NCBI GenBank assembly: GCA_027943335.1
Contig: BSBK01001119.1
Location: 785,001 to 849,000, forward strand
DNA length: 64,000 nucleotides
Direction: 5' to 3'
Origin: Chamaecyparis obtusa
Taxonomy: Eukaryota > Streptophyta > Pinopsida > Cupressales > Cupressaceae
Positions 10,311 through 19,988 of the stretch are shown here, in pieces. Made by a program: the position numbers and the translations under genes. The notes under the pieces are model-generated. The model saw nothing but the letters and a program-made list of their open reading frames with translations, did not search any database and had not been told where the DNA came from. Position 1 is the first letter of the stretch; every line of letters starts with the position of its first letter.

Positions 10311-11817
10311 GATCAGGTACAATTTTCACACACACAGTAACAACTAGGAAATGACCAGAAGGCATAATCCCCCACACAATGGAATCTTCCCTGTCATCAC
10401 AAATTTCTTGGGTTAAAAGATATTTTCTTATCTTAATCAGAGAGTTACTAACAAGATGCAGGTCAAGTCATCCACTACCCAACCAGTAATCTTCCACTTT
10501 TTGACCATATTGAACTTTAAAAATATCCTTAACATTGTGAATTCCATGTAGAGTACAAATATTTTTTTCCATTATCCAAACATCTTCCCATAAATTAATC
10601 TTCTTACCATTCCCCAATCTCCATCTTTTCCCTTTAGCAACTAGCTCTCTAGCTTTTTTTATATTGTTCCAAACCTCAGAGCCAACAATACTATCCTCAC
10701 TATTAAAGCATTAATCTAAGGAGGGAAGATCATAAAGGTATTTATTTTTTACTTATCATATTCCATTCTTTGTCTGTTCCATATAGTCTCCAAACCTTAT
10801 TTTCTAGGAGAGGTTTATTGATCATCCTAATAGGTCACAATCCCAGACCCCCCCATTTTTTTAGGTCTTTAAACCTTATCCTAGGCCACCAAAGGGATAT
10901 GATTCCTCTCCTTAGATCCAAAGAAAATAAACCTCTTCAGGATACTTGCAATTTTATCTACATACTTTTTCGGGATCTTGAAAAGGCTTAGAGAATAAAT
11001 GAATAGACTTTGGAGAGTAGACTTAAGAAAAGTAACTTTACCATCTTGAGATAGGAGCACCCCTTTCCATCCAGCCAATTTTTTGTTAAATTTTTCAATT
11101 AGAGAGTTCCAAAAAGAATTGAGCACTTTCAGACCAAGAGGTAGCCCCAAATAGGTTGAGGGGAAACTGTTGACATTACAACCCATAATATGAGCCATTC
11201 TTATTTGTCTTATCTCAGGGGTGTTAATAAAAAGTAGATAACTCTTATTCCAATTAATTAATTAACCCATGGCTCTGGTATAAGTATTGAGATCTTCTTT
11301 CGTGGATCTTTCTTCCTTCAAAGTAGAAGACCCCATAGTAACATTATCATCCACAAATTAGGCATGCGAGAAAATTAAATTGTTCGATGAAGGCTTCAAA
11401 CCCTAGATAGATCCCTCCAAAACCAACTTATGAATGTATCTACCCAAACATTCAACCATGATTGTAAGAAGAATTGGAGAAATTGGATCTCCCTACCTCA
11501 ATCCTTTGGTATTTTTTAAAAAATTGGAGGCAAATCCATTAATTATGACATCCAAAGAGGCAGTAGAAATCAACAGGAAAATTAACTAAATAAATCTACC
11601 CCCAAAACCAAATTTCTTCAATACACCGCATAGGAAGTTCCAATCGACTCTATCATAGGCTTTGGATAGGTCCAGCTTTAGGAGAAACCCTTGTTTACTA
11701 GCAGTAGCCAAGGAGTGGATATTCTCATGAATGGTAATGATGGAGTCAAGAATCTGCCTTCTAGGGATTAAACCATTTTGTTGAGGGTCAAACAATAAGG
11801 GAAAATTAGAAATAACT
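10311..11817 (-). pseudogene. L1-type LINE ORF2 fragment (RT and C-terminal zinc region)
   Basis: Read on the minus strand from 11817 down, the frame has 'DPQQNGLIPRRQILD', then 'LKLDLSKAYDRVDW' (RT motif A) and 'GDPISPILLTIMVECLG' (motif B). The motif C box, FVDD, is preceded by an in-frame TAA (complement of 11358-11360). 'STYLGLPLGLK' and 'KLAGWKGVLLSQDGK' follow. The C-terminal 'RWRLGNGKKINLWEDVWI' and 'SGHFLVVT' correspond to the zf-RVT part of plant L1 proteins. Several stops interrupt it. At 10311 the coding sequence stops exactly at the Tat LTR edge, so its missing end should lie left of the window. At 11817 it abuts repeat R1. Confidence 0.85.
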
Positions 11818-12530
11818 CATGTTACTACTCATTAACTATGGTTTTAACTTCCTTTAGAAACCTAACTGACAATTTTCCTTTTGGTCATTTCCAACTTAAT
11901 GATGCTTGAGGCTGAAAGAAATTGCACGCTTGATAATCTAATCTTAGACCTCACACATTACCTCAGGAATGTAATTATGTCCTATATGTCTTTTCACACT
12001 AGGAATTAATGTGACCTTTAATAGATCTTATGCCAATTTATCTTTTCAAGAATTAACTTCAAATCTTCTGACACATCCTTTCAGCATTCGAGATGTAATT
12101 TCAGAGCTATCAAATTTTCCATCTTCCTATTAATATCCATCCTTTTAATTTTTCAACACCTTTTCACCAATTCGCAAGTCTCCTTTTGGTTCCTCACGTA
12201 ATGGAAAAATTTCACTAATTCTCAATTGTTATCAATGTGAACCGAAAAATAGAGAAAAATCACTATCTAAAAAATCCTTATCTAGTACCTTATGAAATGA
12301 CATAATATCGATGCTTCACCCCCCTTACTTTTTACTCTAGCGCAATGGTGAAATTTTGTTGTTTCATGGTTGATGTTTTTAGGACCCGTGAAATAGAAGA
12401 AAGTGCTCCTTTTGACTCATTTTAAAAGGAAATTCATCATAATTTCTCAAATATGAGATTTCTCCTTTGAAAAACATAGAAATGTGGCCCTTTTCCAAGC
12501 TTTAGAAAGAAAATTTTCAAATGATTCAAT
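11818..12530. repeat. Dispersed repeat R1, copy A
   Basis: About 700 bp that reappears at 23435-24045. Shared landmarks are the start 'CATGTTA(C/T)(C/T)ACTCATTAA', 'CCTTTAGAAACCTAACTGA', 'TTTACTCTAGCGCAATGG' and 'TGAGATTTCTCCTTT'. Copy A keeps about 90 bp (near 11935-12030) that copy B lacks. No coding sequence is seen. 'TAGCGCAATGG' resembles a Pol III box A, and a weak 'GGTTGATG' box-B-like stretch follows about 30 bp later, so a SINE-related origin is possible but unproven. LTR fragment is the other option. Confidence 0.6.
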
Positions 12531-12560
12531 AGTGGCTCTTTCTGGGGACGTATGCTCCTT

Positions 12561-12634
12561 GTGAGTATAACAAGAATCCAATTATCTCTAGTAGAAGTAG
12601 GTCGAGTTCTTTATCCATTGAGCTATAGATTCAC
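12561..12634 (-). pseudogene. tRNA-Arg(UCU)-like relic
   Basis: The minus strand folds roughly as a 74-nt tRNA. The 5' GTGAATCT pairs 6 of 8 with the 3' ATACTCAC. A D-arm with perfect box A 'TAGCTCAATGGATAA' is followed by an anticodon loop CTTCTAC (anticodon UCU). The T-arm is badly decayed ('TTGGATTCTTG' instead of GGTTCRANTCC). Length and spacing fit a tRNA, but the T-loop and D-stem do not, so it is a pseudogene or tRNA-derived SINE head rather than a working gene. Confidence 0.45.
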
Positions 12635-12639
12635 TACAC

Positions 12640-13117
12640 ATCTTATTTCAAAAAATCAAATCATACTTTAGCCGATGGCTCCGGGCTACTGAAAAAATAG
12701 AACCAATACTTGCCCTTATCAAAAATCTTGTTTTAATCGCATTGTACTAGCACAATTCTATGACATGCTTGTATAAAATGGTGACATTTCTCACCAACCT
12801 ATAATGCTCGACATCATCATCACTGGTTGGTATCTTTAATTCAAGGATATGTTAAGAATCATGACGCAACTCATAACATTCTACTCTTCCACAAATTACA
12901 CTGTACCCCCCTTTTCCATCAACATTCATGAAAATACATATCTTTGGCTTCAACACAAATTTTTATTTAGTTACGACATCATTCATATTCTCAAAAAGAT
13001 CATTACTCAACTGTAAATTCATTTTTGGTAAAACACTATTGGATTTGTGATCATTTTCCATGTTCTGAAAATCAAGTAACTCTACACTTGAATATGTAAC
13101 ATCAATAATGTACAACC
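12640..13117 (-). pseudogene. Decayed minus-strand coding stretch left of Copia-1
   Basis: On the minus strand a weakly preserved frame can be read, with segments such as 'SVELLDFQNMENDHKS', 'ICIFMNVDGKGGYSVICG' and 'HILELKIPTSDDDVEHY' broken by stops. I do not recognise it. Before Copia-1 inserted at 13117 this stretch was continuous with the minus-strand gag-like element at 19989-22005. It is therefore plausibly the 3' part of that element. Confidence 0.35.
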
Positions 13118-14278
13118 TATTAGGAATGAATGCAAAGTATTTTGGCAGTCATTCTGTAGCAGTTGTTGTTGCATTCATGACTTGGATTGTCATTGATGTC
13201 AACACAGTGATATTCTGGATATCAACAGGAAAGCAGGTACAATTTTGTTTTGCGCACATGTTGTATTGCAGATTGAATTTTGCATAGTTGATGGTATGTT
13301 CTTTGGTTTGTTATTAACCTATGGTTAATAGCGCAAAAATAAATTCATTCATTTATGAGAGTTATGAGCATTTTGGTGAAAGCAGTGTTTAGACAGTGTT
13401 TCTGTGAAGCGATTTTCAGAAATCGGAGGATATCTCTTAGCTAGGATGGAATCTAATTTTGTGTAGTTAAAGGGATGTTGGAGACTCATTAATGATGATG
13501 TGGTTCATAGCACAAGCTTTGAAGGTATGTTTGGAGAAAGTTACAGTATTTGAAAGCCGACAGTTTTATGTGAAATTTTGTGTGTAGCGTGTAGAATTTA
13601 TTATTTTGTAATTGAGGATTGACTCATTTGTAATTATTTGAGTTTGGTATATAAGAAGGAATTTTTTCCTTGTTGCAATATGTACTGTGAAGGTTGAGAT
13701 GTGAATATATGCATGAAGTGAAGAAAAGAGCTAATTCAGTGATGAAGGAAGACTTGTGAGTACAGAGATCTGGAATTGTGATCTTGTGTAGTAGAGCGTG
13801 CGGTTTTGGCACAGTGTGAAGGAGGTAATATATTTCATATTATTCTATTAAATAATTCTAAGATCTTTTGGATAGTGGGTTCAAAGATCTTGCCTTGAAG
13901 CTGTTTGGGCAGTGGGTCCTTCTGTCTTCCATAAACTCTTAACCGGGTTAGAATCTTTTAACAGGGATTCAAAATCTCCTAATAGGGATTTATATGTACT
14001 AAATGTATTTCATAAGACTCCTAACAGGGTCCATCCTCTAACAAGGAACTTTCATATTAGTGCATCATTTTGTGGGCATCATTCCCACCAGGGTTTACTC
14101 TTTTCAAGAGGTTCCCTAGTCAACATATCTTGTGTTATTGTGCAATTGTGTATGGTTATCTTTCTATGGTTGATTAGTACATTAATTATATTGTTTAAAG
14201 TAGTTGAATGGTTAAATTATTAGATAATTGATTCACCCCCCCCCTCTCAGTTATCTTGGGGATCTTTACTTTCTAACA
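13118..14278 (+). repeat. 5' LTR of Copia-1 (1161 bp)
   Basis: It runs from TATTAGGAATG to CTTTCTAACA. A TATA box TATATAA is at 13648-13654. The 3' quarter has repeated 'CTAACAGGG'-like blocks (13937, 13960, 13978, 14021, 14037) and a C-run near 14236. It equals the 3' LTR in length. The first G of TG is mutated to A. Confidence 0.95.
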
Positions 14279-14280
14279 AT

Positions 14281-14292
14281 TACTATCAGAGC
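14281..14292 (+). other. Primer binding site of Copia-1 (initiator-Met tRNA)
   Basis: TACTATCAGAGC lies two bases after the 5' LTR and matches the canonical iMet site TGGTATCAGAGC at 10 of 12 positions. Confidence 0.8.
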
Positions 14293-14334
14293 AGCAGGTC
14301 CTTGAAAGAAAAGTTTAACAACTTAAGGAGATCC

Positions 14335-15771
14335 ATGGTGAATTTCAGAAAAGAAAGCCCTAAGTTTGATGGAGTAAATTTTGACAGTTGGAAAGAAAAG
14401 ATGAAGACGCATCTATTGTGTTTAGGACCAAGTTATTGGTTGATTACAAAGAATGAGAAGACTATCATTGAGGAAGACAATCTAGAGGCAGGAACTAAAG
14501 ATGAACTAGATCTATTCATGTGTAACATACTTGCAAGAGAAGCACTTTTGTCAGCACTACCGGAGAATGAATATAGTCAGGTAAGATGTTTGAAAACATC
14601 TCATGCAATTTGGAAAGCTTTACATTCTACTTTTGAAGGTGATGAACATGCAAAGAAGGCTAGATTACATAATTGGATTTGTGCATTTGAAGATATCAGA
14701 ATGATGGAAGATGAATCTATTAGAAGCTATATTGGTAGGATGTCTGAGATTGTAACAGGAATAAAGTCTTGTGGAGGTGATAAGATAGAGAATGAAGTGA
14801 TATGGAAAATTTTGAGAACTTTGACACCAGTATTCAAGCAGACAACACAGATGATTGAACAAGTGATACCTTGTACATCGAACTTTTCAAGAGAGACTCT
14901 TCTTGGAAGATTAGAAATAGCAGAGATGAACTTGAGATTATCAGGAGAGCTACCTAGAATGGAAACAACATTCAGTGCTCTTAACATTAGACCTACAAGA
15001 AGTACTAGTGTGAATGGAGATTATGCCAGCAGTAGCAGATCTAAATCTGAGGAAGATAAGAAGATTGAAGAAGGTATTGCATTACTTGTAAAAAGAGAAC
15101 CAGATGCTAAGAAAATCTTTAAATGTTGGACTTGTCAAGAATATGGTCATTTTGCATCTAAATGTCCTAAAAGAGTTAAGAAGTATAGAAGCAACTTTAA
15201 ACCTAGGAGATCTAAAGAATGTTATTATGCAAATGATGAAGATCTTGAAGCAGGAATTGAAAGACATTTAAGTGATAGTGATAATGATAACTTTGAGGAA
15301 ATAGGATTTGTAGCAATTAAAGAAGAAAGTTTTGAATCTGATAAAAGGGAAGAAAAAGCATTAGTTTCTCAAGTTGAAAAGAAATTTGATTGGATTATAG
15401 ACAGTGGTTTTTCACATCATATGACTGGAGATAAAAGAAAGTTTGTTAAGTTAGATAATTATGATGGAGGAATTGTTAGGGTTGGTAATAATGCACCTTG
15501 TTTGATTAAGGGTATAGGATCTATTACTCTTGATGGAAAGACTAACACTGATGATGTTTACTTTGTTGATGGATTGAGACATAACCTACTAAGCATTGAA
15601 CAATTGGCTGATAAGGGTTATCAAGTTTGGTTTACTGAGAAAACTTGTGTGATAAAAGATAAAGATGGAAATCTGATTGGAAAAGGATCCAGAACCAGAG
15701 GTAATGTATTTCAGTTGAATCCTACTGAGATGACATGTTTGATAACTAAGATTGATGATATTTGGTTATGA
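14335..15771 (+). pseudogene. gag: Copia-1 gag and aspartic protease
   Basis: The start is the ATG at 14335, preceded by a leader with 'AAGTTTAACAACTTAAGG'. An in-frame TTG at 14302 exists, but the ATG fits other copia gags. The first 210 residues form a UBN2-type copia gag ('FDGVNFDSWKEKMKTHLLCL', 'AIWKALHSTFEG', 'RMSEIVTGIKSCG'). A zinc knuckle 'CWTCQEYGHFASKC' lies near residue 265. Protease motif 'WIIDSGFSHHMTGD' (near 15391) has the D-S-G triad. The pre-integrase region begins 'VWFTEKTC', and the frame is cut by TGA at 15769 where plant copias have Trp-Leu-Trp-His, consistent with TGG to TGA. Confidence 0.9.
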
Positions 15772-16896
15772 CATAAAAGGTTTTGTCATATAAATTTTGA
15801 TAATATTGTCAAGGTGAGCACTACACTTGCGGTAAGAGATTTACCTAGAATTATGAAACCTACTAACATGATTTGCAAAGAATGTATGATGGCAAAGCAG
15901 AAAAGGAGTTCATTTCCCAACAAGAAGTTCACATCGACAGAGAAGCTAGAGATTGTTCATATAGACTTGAGTGGTCCTACTAGGACTAGAGGATTATATG
16001 GAGAAAGGTATTTTATGATTCTTGTTGATGATTTTACAAGGATGATGTGGATTGCATTTTTGAAAGAAAAATATGAAGCATTTGATAAATTTAAGATCAT
16101 GAAAAGAAAAATTGAGAATGAATCTGGAATGAAGATTAAGTGTCTAAGATCTGATAGAGGTGGTGAATTTACATCTAGAGAGTTTAACACCTTTTGTGAA
16201 ATGAATGGTATTAAGAGACAACTTTCAGCCCCTAGAACACTAGAACAAAATGTTATTGCAGAAAGAAGGAACAGGTCAATAACTGAAGCAGCAAGAGCTA
16301 TGTTGTTTGAAAATGATTTGGCTAAGACTTTTTGGAGAGAAGCAATGAACATAGCAGTATACACTATGAACAGAGTACAAATCAAAGCAGATACAAATAA
16401 GACACCTTATGAATTATGGTTTGGACATGCACCCTCAGTTAAGAATTTTAGAATTTTTGGAAGTAAATGTTATATAAAGAGAGATGATGATATAGGAAAA
16501 TTTGATCCTAGAAGTGATGAAGGAATATTTCTTGGATATTCTTTAAAAAGCAAAGCATATAGATGTTATAACAAAAGAACTAAGACTATTGTTGAAAGTG
16601 CAAATGTAAAAGTTGATGAGAAGTTTAAAATTCAGGAAAGAATGCTTGATTATGAATCTAATGGAGAAGCACAACCTCAGCCTAACATTGAAAATGCAGA
16701 ATTATTTTTTGAAACTAATAGTGATTTGCTGAATGAAAGTCATACTGAAGAAAATAGAGAAGAAAATAGAGAAGAAAGCAGAGAAGATTCTACAGTTGGA
16801 ACAAGATTAGTAACTATGACACCTAACAGGTATATTTCGAGACATCACCCTATTGAGCAAGCTATTGAAAGTTTAGACAGAGGAGTTTTGACTTGA
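15772..16896 (+). pseudogene. int: Copia-1 integrase
   Basis: The same frame continues past the TGA at 15769. A zinc-binding pair 'CKECMMAKQ' lies near 15871. The core DDE triad is Asp in 'VHIDLSGPTRTRG', Asp in 'CLRSDRGGEFTS' (near 16141) and Glu in 'QNVIAERRNRS' (the usual PQQNGV motif is changed to LEQNVI). The C-terminal 'TPYELWFGHAPSVKNFRIFG' and 'FLGYSLKSKAYRCYN' are classic copia. A Glu/Asn/Arg-rich repeat ('EENREENREES') follows. It ends at TGA 16894, probably an Arg CGA to TGA change, before RT. Confidence 0.92.
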
Positions 16897-17817
16897 AATA
16901 AGGTACATTTATGTTTGATTTCTCAAATTAAACCTAAGACTACTAATGAAGCTTGTGAAGATGAACATTGGATTAATGCTATGAAAGAAGAACTGGAGCA
17001 GATTGAAAAAAACAAGACATGGGAATTGGTCCCTAGACCTGAAGACAAGAATGTGATTGGAACAAAGTGGGTATTCAGAAACAAGATGAATGAACAAGGA
17101 GAAGTGATAAGAAAGAAAGAAAGATTGGTATGTAAAGGATATTCACAACAAGAAGGAATTGACTATGAAGAAACTTTTGCACCTGTGGCTAGACTTGAAG
17201 CAGTGAGAATGCTTCTAGCATATGCAGCTTACAAGAAATTCAAAGTGTATCAGATGGATGTGAAATCATCATTTTTGAATGGTGAATTGGAAGAAGAAGT
17301 CTACATTGAGCAGCCTGAAGGTTTTCCTTTGACACAAGAAGGAGATATGGTATGTAAGTTAAAGAAAGCTTTATATGGATTAAAACAAGCACCTAGAACC
17401 TGGTATGCAAGATTGGATAAGTATTTATTGAAATTAGGATTTATAAAAGGAACAACAGATAGTAACTTATACACAAAAGAAATTGAGAATGGTTTGTTGG
17501 TTATAGTTATATTTGTTGATGATATTATCTTTGGAGGAGAAGATGAAGCTAGTGACAAATTTGCAAATGAAATGAAGACTGAATTTGAGATGAGCATGAT
17601 TGGAGAAATGAAATATTTTTTGGGATTACAGATAACACAAAGCAAGGAAGGTATATTTGTAATTCAGACTAAGTATTTGAATGACTTATTGAAAATATTT
17701 GGAATGAAAGATTCTAAACCTGTTGGAACACCTATGGTAACTGGACATAAGTTATCTAGCAAAGATGAGACACCGACAGTTGAGCAGAAAAAATACAGAT
17801 CTATGATTGGAGGATAG
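16897..17817 (+). pseudogene. pol: Copia-1 reverse transcriptase
   Basis: In the same frame. It carries '[20 protein letters not shown]', '[16 protein letters not shown]', '[19 protein letters not shown]', '[19 protein letters not shown]' and '[16 protein letters not shown]'. The catalytic box '[12 protein letters not shown]' starts at 17515. 'YFLGLQI' and 'GTPM' follow. The TAG at 17815 sits in the connection 'MIGG-stop-QYLTHTRPD', where related copies have a sense codon. All RT catalytic Asp residues are present. Confidence 0.93.
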
Positions 17818-18468
17818 CAGTACTTGACACATACAAGACCTGATATAGCACATTCAGTTGGGATTGTAGCAAGATTTCAAGCAGAACCTAGAGAATCACA
17901 TTATGTAGCAGTAAAGAGGATACTGAGATATCTGAAAGGAACAATGGATTATGGATTATGGTATGAGAATTCTAATGATTTTACTTTATGTGCCTATACT
18001 GATGCAGATTGGGGAGGCAGTGTTGATGACAAGAAAAGCACTAGTGGTGGAGCCTTTTTTCTTGGAAGAAAATTGGTCTCTTGGTTAAGTAAGAAGTAGA
18101 ATTGTACTTCACAAAGTACAGTAGAAGCAGAATATGTTGCAGCAGCAAATAATTGTAATCAGATTATTTTGATGAAGCAAATGTTGAAGGATATTGGAAT
18201 AAAGTTTGATGAGCCTATTGTTATACATTGTGATAACACCAGTATAGTGAGTATGTCAAAAAATCCTATTTTACATTCTAAGACTAAACATATTGAGATC
18301 AAGTATCATGTTGTAAGAGAGAAAGTTGCAGAAAAAGAAGTAAGATTGGAGTACATAAGCACAAAGGAACAGATAGAAGATATATTTACAAAACCTTTAT
18401 CTAAGGATACATTTGTGTATCTGAGAGGTATGCTTGGGGTTATGCCCCAACCTATTTTTGAGAATTGA
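17818..18468 (+). pseudogene. Copia-1 RNase H
   Basis: It begins 'THTRPDIAHSVGIVARF'. 'RYLKGTMDYGLWY', 'AYTDADWGGSVDDKKSTSGG' (first catalytic Asp region), 'STVEAEYVAAANNC' (Glu) and 'IHCDNTSIVSMSKNPILHS' (Asp) follow. It ends 'FTKPLSKDTFVYLRGMLGV' plus 15 residues at a TGA (18466). A TAG at 18097 interrupts 'SKK-stop-NCTSQST', where Gln is expected (CAG to TAG). It is the last pol domain, as in all Ty1/copia. Confidence 0.93.
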
Positions 18469-18822
18469 TGTAGATGATTACAACCGTCCAGTGGTATATG
18501 AGCCCTATCTTTCTTCTAGATTGGATGTTGGAACTTCCTCTATGGGGGAGTTTATGAGCTGAGTCATGAGGACTCTTGTTATTGTATTTTTTTGAAAAGT
18601 GTCTTTTGACATTAAGTTGTTGTTGACTTAGTGATGGAATTTCTATCATTGATGTCAATGGGGGAGAGATATACATGAAAAACATTGTGGATTGTATGAG
18701 AGAGCTGAATAGGAAAATGAAGCAAGATTTAATTTGATATTTTGCAGTGATGTTGCAGTATTGGATTTTTGGAACATTGGATGTTTTTCATCTATGTTTC
18801 CATCAATGCCAATGGGGGATAT
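18469..18822 (+). other. Copia-1 3' untranslated region with PPT at 18811-18822
   Basis: About 340 bp without a gene. It ends in AATGGGGGATAT just before the 3' LTR. A second G-rich run, 'CAATGGGGGAGAGATA', at about 18657-18672 resembles a duplicated upstream PPT. Confidence 0.7.
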
Positions 18823-19983
18823 TGTTAGGAATGAATGAAAATTATTTTGGTAGTCATTCTGTAGCAGTTGTTGTTGCATTCATGACTTGGATTGTCATTG
18901 ATGTCAACACAGTGATATTCTGGATATCAGCAAGAAACTAGGTACAATTTTGTTTTGCACACATGTTGTATTGTAGATTGGATTTTGCACAATTGATGGT
19001 ATGTTCTTTGGTTTTTTATTAACCTATGGTTAACAGCGCAAAAATAAATTCATTCATTTATGAGAGTTGTGAGCATTTTGGTGAAAGCAGTGTTTAGATA
19101 GTGTTTCTGTGAAGTGATTTTCGGAAATCGGAGGACATCTCTTAGCTGGGATGGAATATAATTTTGTGTAGTTAAAGGGATGTTGGAGACTCATTAATGA
19201 TGATGTGGTTCATAGCACAAACTTCGAAGATATGTTTGGAGAAAGTTACAATATTTGGAAGCCGACAGTTTTATGTGAAATTTTGTGTGTAGCGTGTAGA
19301 ATTTATTATTTTGTATTTGAGGATCGACTCATTTTTAATTATTTGAGTTTGGTATATAAGAAGGAATGTTTTCCTTGTTTCAATATGTACTGTGAAGGTT
19401 GAGATGTGAATATATGCATGAAGTGAAGAAAAGAGCTAATTCAGTGATGAAGGAAGACTTGTGAGTACATAAATCTGGAATTGTGATCTTGTGTAGCAAA
19501 GAGTGTGGTTTTGGCACAGTGTGAAGGAGGTAATATATTTCATATTATTCTATTAAATAATTCTAAGATCTTTTGGATAGTGGGTTCAAATATCTTGCCT
19601 TGAAGCTGTTTGGGCAGTGGGTCCTTCTGTCTTCCATAACTCTTAACCGGGTTAGAATCTTTTAACAGGGATTCAAAATATCCTAACAGGGATTTATATG
19701 TACTAAATGTATTTCATAAGACTCCTAATAGGGTCCATCCTCTAACAAGGAACTTTCATATTAGTGCATCATTTTGTGGGCATCATTCCCACCAGGGTTT
19801 ACTCTTTTCAAGAGGTTCCCTAGTCAACATATCTTGTGTTATTGTGCAATTGTGTATGGTTATCTTTCTATGGTTGATTAGTACATTAATTATATTGTAT
19901 AAAGTAGTTGAATGGTTAAATTATTAGATAATTGATTCACCCCCCCCCCTCTCAGTTATCTTGGGGATCTTTACTTTCTAACA
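18823..19983 (+). repeat. 3' LTR of Copia-1 (1161 bp)
   Basis: TGTTAGGAATG...CTTTCTAACA, followed by target duplication CAACC. A TATA box TATATAA is at 19353-19359. Differences from the 5' LTR are mostly transitions. One single-base loss near 19639 and one extra C in the C-run cancel in length. Confidence 0.95.
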
Positions 19984-19988
19984 CAACC

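Larger units (their letters stand above)
13113..19988 (+). mobile_element. Copia-1: full-length Ty1/copia LTR retrotransposon
   Basis: The element is complete. Target duplication CAACC lies at 13113-13117 and again at 19984-19988. Two LTRs of 1161 bp each differ at roughly 43 sites (about 4%). An iMet-type primer site, one long gag-pol frame in the order gag, PR, IN, RT, RNaseH (the copia order), and a PPT complete it. Termini are TGTTAG...CTAACA (the 5' copy has TA in place of TG). The polyprotein frame (14335-18468) has four premature stops and no frameshift. The copy is therefore dead but young compared with its neighbours. Confidence 0.95.
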
